A DNA stretch of 64,000 nucleotides from positions 1 to 64,000 of the forward strand of contig JBKQPG010000096.1 of NCBI GenBank assembly GCA_052145115.1, in the 5' to 3' direction. Below the pieces are notes generated by a model that worked only from the letters and a program-made list of their open reading frames with translations, ran no database searches and was not told the DNA's origin. A program made the translations under genes and the position numbers. Source of the DNA: CAIVVT01 sp052145115 (GTDB lineage: Bacteria; Acidobacteriota; Terriglobia; Bryobacterales; Bryobacteraceae). This document shows positions 9,554-18,518 of the stretch, one piece after another; the first letter of the stretch is position 1, and the number at the start of each line of letters is the position of its first letter.

Positions 9554-9902
9554 ACGCTGGTTCTCCTTTCCATTGATGCCCCCTATCCACTGGTTGCCAC
9601 GAGATCGAGATTGATCCCATTCTTAACGCAACTTTCCATTTTGGCTCCTGCGCTGAATAGTGTACACCCAGCCACCATCATTTGAACCTGCGAGCTGTAG
9701 TTTTTCCCTCCGGGAGCCAGCTTCGCCCCCAAGGCGCGGTTGTCGCTCTGCAGGAGGAATCCAAAACAAGAAAATCCTGTCTTTTCAGCGTATTGCACGG
9801 ACAGCTCGCCTACCCTCACGTCCGCGTCGCCCTGATTTCGCTGCGCCTATCGCCTGCTTCTAGCCCGTCGGCGCCGGCAACGCCTGCCTGCCCGGCTTTC
9901 CT
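9554..9902. other. Intergenic region without a recognisable gene
   Basis: Between the aldehyde dehydrogenase start and the GH3 remnant. It presumably contains the ALDH promoter. No convincing reading frame, RNA structure or repeat was found. Confidence 0.4.
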
Positions 9903-10175
9903 ACCGGCAGCCGGGCTGGCGACGAGGATGTTCAGATCTACGCCAAGCACGTCGCCTCGAAAGTGGACCGGCCCCGTCTGCAACTTGTCGGATTCCAGCG
10001 CGTGTCGCTTCAGCCCAACGAGACCCGGACGAAGGAGATCCCAGTTCCTGTGTCGCGGCTGGCCTACTGGAATACGCAGGTCAAGGCGCTCCAGGTGGAA
10101 GAGGAGCGGGTTCGTCTGCTGGCCGGAGACTCTTCCGCCAACCTGCCGTTGAACACGACCGTCGAGGTCAAATAG
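9903..10175 (+). pseudogene. C-terminal remnant of GH3 beta-glucosidase (Fn3-like domain)
   Basis: The frame ending at TAG 10173-10175 reads TGSRAGDEDVQIYAKHVASK, then LQLVGFQRVSLQPNETRTKEIPVPVSRLAYW and VRLLAGDSS. This is the classic fibronectin-like C-terminal domain of glycoside hydrolase family 3 (G-D-E-V-Q-x-Y; L-x-GFQRV-x-L-x-P-x-E-T; V-x-x-G-x-S-S). The catalytic domains that should precede it are absent, so only the last 90 or so residues survive. Start and end of the remnant are approximate at the 5' side. Confidence 0.6.
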
Positions 10176-10262
10176 CCACGACCGGTGGGGCTGCCGCCGT
10201 ACCCTTCCGCACCGACGATTGGCCCGGCATCACCGAAGGCCGGCAGCTTGGCTGACAGAAAG

Positions 10263-10283
10263 TTGATCGACAAATTCGATCAA
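10263..10283. promoter_or_regulatory. Perfect dyad TTGATCG-N7-CGATCAA upstream of esterase gene
   Basis: Seven-base arms 10263-10269 and 10277-10283 are exact inverted repeats with a 7-nt AT-rich spacer. The site lies about 130 bp upstream of the esterase start at 10415, in an otherwise gene-free gap. The shape suits a dimeric repressor operator, but no regulator gene is adjacent, so this is inference only. Confidence 0.3.
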
Positions 10284-10414
10284 TACGGAACTACTGGTTT
10301 GTCTTGTCCCTCCTCGGAGGGCTCTGTATAGTGGGACTTCCCGGCAGGTCGCGCCGGGGAGCAGGAGACGCCGGTCTTCGAGGGATTCGATATGGAAACT
10401 GGAAAGGAAATCCC

Positions 10415-11572
10415 ATGCGTGCATTAGTGCTGATGGTGATGGCGGCGGGGCTCGCGGCCGGGCAGGCCGCGGACGAGGGCAAGCCTGCCAGCTCGAACAT
10501 CATGAACGCGGAGTACCCGAAGGTGTACGCGGATCTGAGTGTGGCCTTCCGGCTGAAGGCGCCGGATGCGCAGAAGGTCCAGGTGGACATCATGGCCAAG
10601 AAGTACGACATGGCGAAGGGCGCCGACGGGGTGTGGACGGTGAAGATCCCGCCGCAGGTGGTGGGCTTCCACTACTACCAGTTGTGGGTCGACGGCGTGT
10701 CGGTGCCCGACCCGGGCAGCGACACCTTCTTCGGCGTCGGCCGCCAGTTCAGCGGCATCGAGATCCCCGAGGCGGGCGTGGACTATGACGCGGTGAAGAA
10801 CGTGCCGCACGGACAGGTGCGTAACTTCCGCTATTACTCAAAGACGGTGCAGGCGTGGCGGCGCGCGTTCGTGTACACGCCGCCGGACTACGACACCAAT
10901 CTGGAGGCGCGGTACCCGGTGCTGTACCTGCAGCACGGCGGCGGCGAGGACGAGACGGGCTGGCCGAAACAGGGCCGCGCCGACCTGATCCTCGACAACC
11001 TGATCGCGGAGAAGAAGGCCGTGCCGATGATCATCGTCATGGACAAGGGCTACGCGATGAAGCCGGGCGAACACCCGCCGCAGCCGCCGGGCCCCGGCCG
11101 GCCGTTCCGCTTCGTCTTCACCACCTTCGAAGAGGTTGTGACCAACGACCTGATTCCGGTAATCGACAGCACTTTTCGCACGCTCACCGACCGCGAGCAT
11201 CGCGCCATGGCGGGTCTCTCGATGGGCGGCATGCAGGCGTTCCAGATTACAATGGCACACCTGGACAAGTTTGCCTGGATCGGCGGCTTCAGCGGTTCGG
11301 GCGGCATCGGGCCGGGCGGACCGTTCGATGCCAAGACGGCCTACAACGGCGTGATGGCGGATCCGGCGGCGTTCAACAAGAAGGTGAAGCTCGTGTGGAT
11401 CGGCATCGGCACGCAGGAGCCGGAGATGATGTACAAGGGCGTGCACGCCTTCCACGACGCGCTGACGCAGGCCGGCATCAAGCAAGTCTATTGGGAGTCG
11501 CCGGGAACGGCACACGAGTGGCTGACCTGGCGGCGGGATCTGCACGAGTTCGCGCCGCTGTTGTTTCGTTGA
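10415..11572 (+). CDS. Secreted CE1-type esterase (feruloyl/acetylxylan-esterase-like)
   Basis: A 385-residue exported alpha/beta-hydrolase. The chosen ATG follows GGAAAGGAAATCCC, and MRALVLMVMAAGLAAGQA is a signal peptide; the longer open frame upstream lacks support. Residues about 35-120 form an early-set/CBM48-like domain (VYADLSVAFRLKAPDAQKVQVD). The catalytic domain carries GLSMGG with nucleophile Ser269, an LYLQHGGGEDETGW oxyanion region and a C-terminal His in GTAHEWLTWR. Members hydrolyse esters on plant-type polysaccharides or related compounds. A carboxylesterase gene follows after 18 nt, so the two are probably co-transcribed. Substrate is unproven. Confidence 0.85.
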   Translation: MRALVLMVMAAGLAAGQAADEGKPASSNIMNAEYPKVYADLSVAFRLKAPDAQKVQVDIMAKKYDMAKGADGVWTVKIPPQVVGFHYYQLWVDGVSVPDPGSDTFFGVGRQFSGIEIPEAGVDYDAVKNVPHGQVRNFRYYSKTVQAWRRAFVYTPPDYDTNLEARYPVLYLQHGGGEDETGWPKQGRADLILDNLIAEKKAVPMIIVMDKGYAMKPGEHPPQPPGPGRPFRFVFTTFEEVVTNDLIPVIDSTFRTLTDREHRAMAGLSMGGMQAFQITMAHLDKFAWIGGFSGSGGIGPGGPFDAKTAYNGVMADPAAFNKKVKLVWIGIGTQEPEMMYKGVHAFHDALTQAGIKQVYWESPGTAHEWLTWRRDLHEFAPLLFR

Positions 11573-11590
11573 GGCCGAACGAGACGGACC

Positions 11591-13165
11591 ATGAAGGCAC
11601 TTTGGGTTGCGGCCGCCACGACGCTCGCGCTGGCGACGGCCCTGGCGCGGCCGGTGAAAGTCGCCGGCGGCCAGGTGGAAGGCACGGTCGACAACGGCCT
11701 GACGGTTTACAGAGGCATCCCGTTCGCGGCGCCACCGCAGGGAGATCTGCGGTGGAAAGCGCCGCAGCCGGCCGCAAGCTGGCAAGGCGTGCGCAAAGCG
11801 GATCACTTCGCGCTAGGCTGCATGCAGTCGCTGGGCGGCCCGCCGCCCAGCGGTCTGAGCGAAGACTGCCTGTACCTGAACGTGTGGACGCCGGCGAAGT
11901 CGCCGAAGGACCGCATTCCGGTGCTGGTATGGATCTACGGCGGCGGCTTCAACGGAGGCGCGACCTCGACCCCGGATTACAGCGGAGAGAAGTTAGCCAA
12001 ACGCGGCGTCGTGCTGGTGACGATCGCTTACCGCGTGGGCGTGCTCGGCTTCTTCGCGCACCCGGAATTGAGCGCGGAGAGCGCGCAGCAAGTCTCCGGC
12101 AACTACGGCCTGCTCGACATGATTGCCGGACTCCAGTGGATTCAGAAAAACATCGCCGCGTTCGGAGGCGACCCGAAGCGCGTCACAATCTTCGGTGAGT
12201 CCGCGGGCGGCATCGCCGTGAGCATGCTCTGCGCCTCGCCGCTCGCCAAGGGACTGTTCATTGGCGCGATCTCCGAGAGCGGCGGCTCGTTCGGCCCGGT
12301 CAGCAAGAACCCGTCGCCCGGAGAGAACATGCGCGTGCTGGCCGATGCCGAGGCCTCGGGCGAGGAGTTTGCCAGGGCCACCGGCGCGGCGTCGCTGAAA
12401 CAACTGCGGGCGCTTGCGCCGGAGAAGATCCTCGACGCCGGACGGAAGCAGCGCGGCATGGCGTGGCCGATCGTCGACGGCTGGGTGATCCCTGACGACC
12501 AGCACAAGCTGTATGCGGCCCGGCGTTTCAACGACACCGCGATCCTGGTCGGCTACAACTCGGACGAAGGCCTGAGCTTCACCCGCGAGCGCACGGCCGA
12601 AGCCTACGCCAACGGCGTCAAAGCCCGCTACGGCCCGTGGGCAGACAAGCTGATCGCGGCGTATCCGACCAGCGGCGACAGCGTGACGAAGACAGCGCGC
12701 GACCTGGCGCGCGACTCGGCCTTCGGCTGGCACACCTGGGCCTGGGCCAGGCTGCACTCGGCCAAAGCAAAGCACAAGGTGTACTACTACTACTTCGACC
12801 AGCATCCCGAGCACCCGGCAGGTTCGCCGCAGGCGGACCAGGGCTCGCCGCACGGTGCCGAAGTGGCCTATGTCTTCGACCATCTGGTCGAGCTGCATCG
12901 GCCGGCGACCGAAGCGGACCAGCGCATCGCCGAGGCCATGGCCACCTATTGGACCAATTTTGCCAAATACGGCCGTCCCAACGGCAATGGGTTGCCGGAA
13001 TGGCCGGCCTTTAGCGACAGGAATCCAGTGGTGATGTACTTCAATGGAACAGCTCATACGGGGCCGGTCCCGAGTGAATCGGCACTACGCGTGCTGGACG
13101 GGTATTTCGCCTGGCGCCGCAGCCCGGAGGGAGAACAAGCGAAGACGCCGCCAGAGCGCCACTAG
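11591..13165 (+). CDS. Secreted type-B carboxylesterase
   Basis: A 524-residue carboxylesterase/lipase of the type-B (cholinesterase-like) family. MKALWVAAATTLALATALA is a signal peptide. Family motifs include the N-terminal YRGIPFAAPPQGDLRW, EDCLYLNVW, the oxyanion-hole segment WIYGGGF and the nucleophile elbow FGESAGG with Ser204. A His in GSPHGAEVAYVF is the likely third triad member. Length is normal. It lies 18 nt behind the CE1-type esterase, and the pair plausibly acts on esterified extracellular substrates. The ribosome-binding site is weak (GAACGAGACGGACC), which would fit coupling to the upstream gene. Confidence 0.88.
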   Translation: MKALWVAAATTLALATALARPVKVAGGQVEGTVDNGLTVYRGIPFAAPPQGDLRWKAPQPAASWQGVRKADHFALGCMQSLGGPPPSGLSEDCLYLNVWTPAKSPKDRIPVLVWIYGGGFNGGATSTPDYSGEKLAKRGVVLVTIAYRVGVLGFFAHPELSAESAQQVSGNYGLLDMIAGLQWIQKNIAAFGGDPKRVTIFGESAGGIAVSMLCASPLAKGLFIGAISESGGSFGPVSKNPSPGENMRVLADAEASGEEFARATGAASLKQLRALAPEKILDAGRKQRGMAWPIVDGWVIPDDQHKLYAARRFNDTAILVGYNSDEGLSFTRERTAEAYANGVKARYGPWADKLIAAYPTSGDSVTKTARDLARDSAFGWHTWAWARLHSAKAKHKVYYYYFDQHPEHPAGSPQADQGSPHGAEVAYVFDHLVELHRPATEADQRIAEAMATYWTNFAKYGRPNGNGLPEWPAFSDRNPVVMYFNGTAHTGPVPSESALRVLDGYFAWRRSPEGEQAKTPPERH

Positions 13166-13272
13166 CCTACATCTGGCACGACGGTAGCACGACGGCGGAT
13201 GGAATGAGAACGGTCCGTCAACCCTGCTTGCTCGCACGCTACATGTAGGGCTTGGACGACATCTGAACTGCT

Positions 13273-13410
13273 TTACTTCACGGCAATGGTAACTCCTGAT
13301 TGGCTCCACAAGGCGCCGACGGAGACGACAACTGGCACGGCCGAAGTTGGCGAGACGGGGACGAGTCTTTCCACGCTGGTGATCGGCTCAGCTATCACGG
13401 CCGATAACAC
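13273..13410 (-). pseudogene. C-terminal remnant of a TIGR03437-like domain
   Basis: On the minus strand the frame ending at TAA (13273-13275) reads VERLVPVSPTSAVPVV and then VSVGALWSQSGVTIAVK. The ending VPVVVSVG-x-x-S-x-x-VTIAVK is typical of the C-terminus of the repeated secreted-protein domain TIGR03437, abundant in Solibacter-type Acidobacteria. Only about 45 codons are recognisable and no intact gene precedes them. The call rests on this terminal motif alone. Confidence 0.4.
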
Positions 13411-13733
13411 CAGATATCGCCGCGTTGGGCCTGCGTCGAACCGCCGGCAATAAGGCGAGCGGGGTGGCCGAATGGAGCCCGCTTCTCTTTGGGTGGTGGC
13501 GCGAGGTGCTACGCGCGTACTTCTCGATTCGATAGCCGGTGCCCACGCGCAGGGCTGTTGGTCGGACGCAAGTGCGTTTGTCAGTACTGATCCCAGGTGT
13601 TTCCCGGAAAGTGCACTTTGGGGCTTAGCGGAGTCAGATCCGGATGTCGTCTTGAGCCAATGATCCCGTCGTAATTTGCGCGAGGCATTCTCCGGCCGCA
13701 GTCCCTGTCAGACGCGCTGCGCCGGGCTTCTCG
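13411..13733. other. Intergenic region without a recognisable gene
   Basis: Between the TIGR03437-like remnant and the permease stop codon. A 63-codon frame at 13472-13663 has no ribosome-binding site or family resemblance and is not called. Confidence 0.4.
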
Positions 13734-15605
13734 TTACGGCTCCAAGTACCACGGAACATTCACGACTACTATGCGCTGGTTCCCGCGCATCATCAGCAGA
13801 GTCTTTAAAACCTCAGCCCGCTGGTTGTGCAGGAAGTAGTGGTACCAGTGGCGTTCCACCAGTTCGGGGACGACCACGGCGATCTGGCGATCCGGGTTCT
13901 GGCGCTCGACCTCGAGGGTGAACTCGAGAATCGGGCGCAGGACCCAGCGGAAGGGCGATGGCAGGACGGAGAGCTGCGCGGCCGGTAGTCCGGCGGCGAG
14001 GGCCGGGGCTTCGGCGAAGCGGGCCCAGTCCTCGCAGAAGCGGCTGGAGGTGTCGCCCTCGACATGGATGTGCACCGCGACGATCTCCAGGGAGAGCGTG
14101 TAGCAGAATTGCAGCGCCTTCTGGCTGATCCGATTCCACTCCTGGATCGGCATCACGACCAATGGGGGCTTGATACCGGCGAGCTCCAGCGGCGCATGGC
14201 TGGCGACCTCGATGGCCACGCGGTGGTAGTGGCGCCGCACCCAGCCCATCACGCCCAGCAGAAGCGGGATCAGGAGCAGCGTGACCCAGGCGCCCTGGAC
14301 GAACTTGGCGACGAGGATAACGACCACCGTCATCCCGGTCGCGAGCGCGCCCAGGCCGTTGATCAGCAGCGGACCCCAGTGGCCCTCGCCGCCGTGTTTT
14401 CGCCAGTGCACGACCATGCCGGCCTGGGAGAGCGTGAAGGCTAGGAACGCGCCGACGGCGAAGAGCGGGATGAGGCGGTCGGTGACGCCGCCGAACAGGA
14501 TCAGCAGTCCGGCGGAGAGAATGGCGAGGACCCAGATGCCCTGGGAGTAGACGAGCCGCCGGCCGACCGCGCCGAAAGAGCGCGGCAGATAGCCGTCCTG
14601 GGCGATGATGCGGCAGAGACGGGGGAAGTCGGCGAAGGAGGTATTGGCTGAGAGCGAGAGGACCAGCAGGATCGCCCCGATGCTGACGTAATAAAAGAGG
14701 CCGCGCCCGGCCACCGCGCCGAGCATCATGGAGAGAATGCTCTGATAACCGGGCTTTCCGGGATCAGTGGCGCCGATGCCGTAGGCTGCGGCGAGGTAGG
14801 CGATGCCGGCGAGCAGCAGGATCAGGAAGGCGATGATGATGGTCAGCGTGCGTTGCGCATGCTGGACGGCCGGCTCGCGGAAGGCCTTCACGCCGTTGCT
14901 GACGGCCTCCACGCCGGTCATCGCCGTACAACCGCTGGCAAAGACCTGCAGCAGCATCCAGGCGCTGAGCGTGGACGTCGCGAGCGGCATGACCGGCGGC
15001 GCCACGACCGGTTGCGGATGGCCGCCGGCGGCGATGGCCTTGATGACGCCGATCGCAATCATGATGAGCAGGCAGCCCAGAAAGAGATAGGTCGGAACCA
15101 TGAAGAAGAGCCCGGCCTCGCGCACGCCGCGCAGGTTCACGATGGTGATGCACAGAAGGGCAGCGAGACAGATGGGGAGGGTCCAGGGCAGCAGGGCGGG
15201 GGCCGCGGAGACCAGCGCGCCGACGCCGGCCGAGATGCCGACGGCCACGTTGAGGACGTAGTCGATCATCAGCGCCGCGGCCGCGAGCAGCCCGGGGAAG
15301 GTGCCGAGATTCCTGCGCGCGACGGTGTAGGAGCCGCCTCCCCCGGGATAGGCGGCGATGGTCTGGCGGTAGGACAGGTAGACGATGGCCAGCAGCACGA
15401 TGATGCTGAAACTCACCGGCAGGATGTAGGCGATGCCGGCCGCTCCCAGCGGGATCAGGAGGGTCAGCGCGGCTTCCGGCCCGTAGGCCGCGGAGCTGAG
15501 CGCGTCCAGGCCGAAGACCGGGATTCCGGCCGATGGTCCGATCTTCTGCGCGCGCTCCTCATGCGATGCGAGCGAGCGGCCGAAGATGACATCGAGGAGA
15601 GACAT
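13734..15605 (-). CDS. APC-superfamily permease, KimA-like potassium importer
   Basis: A 623-residue inner-membrane transporter with about 12 hydrophobic segments over residues 30-450 and a soluble C-terminal domain of about 150 residues. The N-terminus (IPVFGLDALSSAAYGPEAAL) and YPGGGGSYTVARRNLG match the APC family subgroup that includes KimA (YdaO), a high-affinity K+ importer. The C-terminal part (PPLVVMPIQEWNRISQKALQF; VAVHIHVEGD) resembles the USP-like cytosolic domain of that group. The alternative is a general amino-acid permease. A transposase gene ends only 9 bp upstream on the same strand, so the native promoter may be displaced. GAGGG sits unusually close to the ATG. Confidence 0.75.
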   Translation of the reverse strand: MSLLDVIFGRSLASHEERAQKIGPSAGIPVFGLDALSSAAYGPEAALTLLIPLGAAGIAYILPVSFSIIVLLAIVYLSYRQTIAAYPGGGGSYTVARRNLGTFPGLLAAAALMIDYVLNVAVGISAGVGALVSAAPALLPWTLPICLAALLCITIVNLRGVREAGLFFMVPTYLFLGCLLIMIAIGVIKAIAAGGHPQPVVAPPVMPLATSTLSAWMLLQVFASGCTAMTGVEAVSNGVKAFREPAVQHAQRTLTIIIAFLILLLAGIAYLAAAYGIGATDPGKPGYQSILSMMLGAVAGRGLFYYVSIGAILLVLSLSANTSFADFPRLCRIIAQDGYLPRSFGAVGRRLVYSQGIWVLAILSAGLLILFGGVTDRLIPLFAVGAFLAFTLSQAGMVVHWRKHGGEGHWGPLLINGLGALATGMTVVVILVAKFVQGAWVTLLLIPLLLGVMGWVRRHYHRVAIEVASHAPLELAGIKPPLVVMPIQEWNRISQKALQFCYTLSLEIVAVHIHVEGDTSSRFCEDWARFAEAPALAAGLPAAQLSVLPSPFRWVLRPILEFTLEVERQNPDRQIAVVVPELVERHWYHYFLHNQRAEVLKTLLMMRGNQRIVVVNVPWYLEP

Positions 15606-15614
15606 ACCCTCACA

Positions 15615-16706
15615 TTATCGTTGGGAATACGCGTACTGGAGCGCTCGCCACGTTGCTGCGGCAATTCCGTGGCTCCGCTCGCGGATCGGTCCGCTAGCCG
15701 CGAGGTGCTCGCTGTTCGGACTGATGATCCGGTTCTCCAGACCCTGGTGGTTCCGTTCCCCGTGGTAGTGTGCCACGTACTCATGGATCGCCCTCCGCAA
15801 CGAGCCCTCGCCGAAGAAGATCATCCGCTCCAGACAAGACTCTTTGATGCTCCGCACAAACCGCTCGGCGTGCGCATTCAGATTCGGCGATCGCGGTGGC
15901 AAGTTCACCGACTTCACTCCGGACTCCGCTAGTAACCCCAGGAACTCGCCCGTGAAGAGAGGATCGCGATCGTGAATCAGGAAACGCTTGCCCGCAAGAA
16001 TGCCCGACTCAGCATCGGTAAGGTTTCTTCCAACCTGTCCCATCCACAGCCCGTCGGGCGTCGGGGCGATACCGGCAATCTGTACCCTGCGCTTCGACAG
16101 CTCAATAAAGAACAGTACGACGAACCGCTGCAAACCCCGCCGGGTCCACACTTCCACTGTAAAGAACTCCGTCGCGACGATCAGTTCCCAGTGGCGGCTG
16201 AGGAACTCCTTCCAGGCAGTCTTCCGGTTTCGCTCCGGTGCTGGCTCGATGCCGTGGCGCTGCAAAATTCCGGCGATGGTGCTGCGGGCGATCTCGTGGC
16301 CAAGATTCGACAGAGCGCCCCGGATTCGACGGTAGCCCCAGTCGCGGTTCTCCTCCGCCAGACGAACGATCAAAGCTTCGATCTCTCGAGCTTTTCGCGG
16401 TCTCCCGGGCGCGCGGTTAGCGCTCCCGTCGTACTTCTGGGCGATCAGCCGCCGGTGCCAAGCCAGCAAGGCTTCGGGGGGCACAAGAGTTGCCACCTCA
16501 GCTAGGACCCTTCTCCCCAACCCCTTCGCCTTGGCAGCCAGCCGACGACGCTGGTCGTCAGTCAGCCTCAACCGCCGATCGCCGAGTTGTTCGCGAAGGA
16601 CACGGTTCTCCTCGCGCAGATAATCGATGGCCTGTAAGTGACGCTGGCTCAACCGGCCCGCCAGGCAGATCACCAGGAATCGAAAGGAATCCAGGAGTTT
16701 CGCCAT
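15615..16706 (-). CDS. Integrase-core (rve, DDE) transposase of an insertion sequence
   Basis: A 363-residue single-frame transposase. Residues about 50-160 form HTH regions (GYRRIRGALSNLGHEIARSTIAGIL), and about 170-320 form the rve catalytic core. The expected DDE acids are Asp246 (LIHDRDPLF) and Glu281 (NAHAERFVRSIK) with 34 residues between. The first acid, normally Asp in an A-T-D-FFTVEVW motif, is Glu180 here (VATEFFTVEVW). It belongs to the IS3/IS481-like group, but I found no clear terminal inverted repeats or target duplication, so element borders are unknown. It lies 9 bp upstream of the permease and may transcribe into it. Activity is doubtful given the substitution. Confidence 0.85.
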   Translation of the reverse strand: MAKLLDSFRFLVICLAGRLSQRHLQAIDYLREENRVLREQLGDRRLRLTDDQRRRLAAKAKGLGRRVLAEVATLVPPEALLAWHRRLIAQKYDGSANRAPGRPRKAREIEALIVRLAEENRDWGYRRIRGALSNLGHEIARSTIAGILQRHGIEPAPERNRKTAWKEFLSRHWELIVATEFFTVEVWTRRGLQRFVVLFFIELSKRRVQIAGIAPTPDGLWMGQVGRNLTDAESGILAGKRFLIHDRDPLFTGEFLGLLAESGVKSVNLPPRSPNLNAHAERFVRSIKESCLERMIFFGEGSLRRAIHEYVAHYHGERNHQGLENRIISPNSEHLAASGPIRERSHGIAAATWRALQYAYSQR

Positions 16707-16835
16707 CGGATCGATTCATTATCCGCCGGCCAGTGCTGAATCGCGTCCAGATTCAAGCGGATCGAATTTCCGGGCCATACGAGCTATGTTTCGAATAGTG
16801 GAACACTACTGAAAAAAGCGCAGGGGATGGCTTCC

Positions 16836-18518
16836 CTAACCCGGTTCACGCACGTGCAGGATTTGGTCGGCGTGGGGCGCGGAGATCGTTTGAACAATAC
16901 CAGAGGGCCAGCGGATCTCAATCGTGTGGATGGCCGACTCCGCTCCGAGCCCGAAGTGGACCCGCCGGTCCGAGGAACTCAGCAGGCCGGAGGCGGGGGA
17001 GACGTGATTGTATAGCGTCCGGCCCGCGGCCGTGGTGAGCTTCACGGTGGCGCCGATGGCGTCGCGGTTGGAGCGCACCCCCTCGAGGTCCAATAGCAGC
17101 CAATGGTTGCGGTTGCCGGAGTTGATCAGGATGCGCGGCGTTTCATTAAGCCCGGTGACCACCAGGTCGAGCGCGCCGTCGTTGTTCAGGTCGACCACGG
17201 CGCTGCCTTTGTGGTGGCCGAGCGCGAGGAAGTCGGGACCGAGGCGCGCGGAGACGTCCTCGAACGTGCGGCCGCCGATGTTGCGCCACATCGTGTCGTG
17301 CTGGCGGGCATTGTCGCCGATGTAGTCGACGTCGCCGTTGGCGGAGAAGATATCTTTCCAGCCGTCGTTGTCGAAGTCGACGAAGGCGTTGCTCCACCCG
17401 GAGAAGTGGCGGCTGAGGCGGGCGACAGAGCTGGCGACGCTGACGTCGCGAAAAGCGCGGCCGCCCTCGTTGTGGAAGAGTCCGAAAAGCTGCATATTCA
17501 GGTCGTTGTAGAAGACATCGGGAAAACCGTCGTTGTCGTAATCCTTGGCGTCCGCGCCCATGCCGGAGACGGTGATCCCATCCTCGTCGTAGGCGACGCC
17601 GTAGGGCAGCCCGACTTCCTCGAATTTCCCGGCCCCGCGATTGAGATAGAGGAAGTTGCGCTCTGTGTCATTCGAGATGAAGACGTCCATCAGGCCGTCG
17701 CCGTTGAAGTCGGCGATTGCAATGCCCATGCCCTTGCCGAGCGATCGGGCGAAGCCGGAGCGCTCGGTGACGTCCTCGAAGCGGCCGTGGCCGAGGTTGT
17801 GATAGAGCCGGTTCGGCACACTGGGGTAACGCTTAGGATGGCAGTAAACGTCGCCGGTGGCGCCAGGACCCAAGCAGCGGATGTCGAGCTGCGGCGACCA
17901 GTAAGTATATTCGGAAACGACGAGATCCAGCAGGCCATCGTTGTCGTAGTCGAACCAGGCCGCGCCGACGCTGAGCGTGTTGGGCGGCTTGGTGTCCAGG
18001 CCCGACTCGCGCGTGACGTCGGTGAAAGTGCCATCGGCGTTGGCGTGGTAGAGCGTATCGCGGCCGGCGTTGGCGAGGAACAGGTCGGTGCGGCCGTCGT
18101 TGTCGTAGTCGGCGGCGGCGACGCCGAGGCAGTAGCCCAGTGTCGCGCCCTCCAGTCCGGCGCGCCGGGTCACGTCTTCGAAGGTGCCATCGCCGCGATT
18201 GCGCAGGAGCAGGTTGTAGTACTCGGGGCCGGTCTTGACGTTTTCGGGCAGGCGCGCGCCGTTGGTGAAGAAGAGATCCATGCGGCCGTCACGGTCGTAG
18301 TCGAGCACGGCGACACCGCCGGCCATGGTGGCGACGAAGTACTTGCGATCGCGATAGTCGTTGAGCGTGCGGTAGGCAATATGCGAACGAGGGGCGATGT
18401 CGGTGAAGTGCTGCGGCACACCCCGCGAGAGGGGTGGCAGCGCAGCGGCGATGGCCAGCAGGCAGGCGCCGAGAGTGGCAAAGATCGGCAAAGCCCATTT
18501 CAGTGTGCGTTGATCCAT
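16836..18518 (-). CDS. ASPIC/UnbV (CRTAC1-like) FG-GAP repeat protein
   Basis: A 560-residue exported protein. The N-terminus is a signal anchor/peptide (WALPIFATLGACLLAIAAAL). Many FG-GAP/VCBS calcium-binding blades follow (GVAVLDYDRDGRMDLFFTNG; AAADYDNDGRTDLFLAN; VDFDNDGWKDIFSANGD; VDLNNDGALDLVVTG), consistent with a beta-propeller. The C-terminal ASPIC/UnbV motif is present (SNRDAIGATVKLTTAAG...; VHFGLGAESAIHTIEIRWPSG). It is the last gene of a four-gene minus-strand operon, overlapping the upstream TPR gene by 19 nt. The proteins of this class are usually extracytoplasmic; a role in substrate capture with the TonB receptor is inference. Confidence 0.88.
   Translation of the reverse strand: MDQRTLKWALPIFATLGACLLAIAAALPPLSRGVPQHFTDIAPRSHIAYRTLNDYRDRKYFVATMAGGVAVLDYDRDGRMDLFFTNGARLPENVKTGPEYYNLLLRNRGDGTFEDVTRRAGLEGATLGYCLGVAAADYDNDGRTDLFLANAGRDTLYHANADGTFTDVTRESGLDTKPPNTLSVGAAWFDYDNDGLLDLVVSEYTYWSPQLDIRCLGPGATGDVYCHPKRYPSVPNRLYHNLGHGRFEDVTERSGFARSLGKGMGIAIADFNGDGLMDVFISNDTERNFLYLNRGAGKFEEVGLPYGVAYDEDGITVSGMGADAKDYDNDGFPDVFYNDLNMQLFGLFHNEGGRAFRDVSVASSVARLSRHFSGWSNAFVDFDNDGWKDIFSANGDVDYIGDNARQHDTMWRNIGGRTFEDVSARLGPDFLALGHHKGSAVVDLNNDGALDLVVTGLNETPRILINSGNRNHWLLLDLEGVRSNRDAIGATVKLTTAAGRTLYNHVSPASGLLSSSDRRVHFGLGAESAIHTIEIRWPSGIVQTISAPHADQILHVREPG

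Noticed and set aside
13472..13663. 63-codon plus-strand frame beginning MEPASLWVVARG
   Set aside because: No Shine-Dalgarno sequence, no similarity, isolated in a region of remnants.
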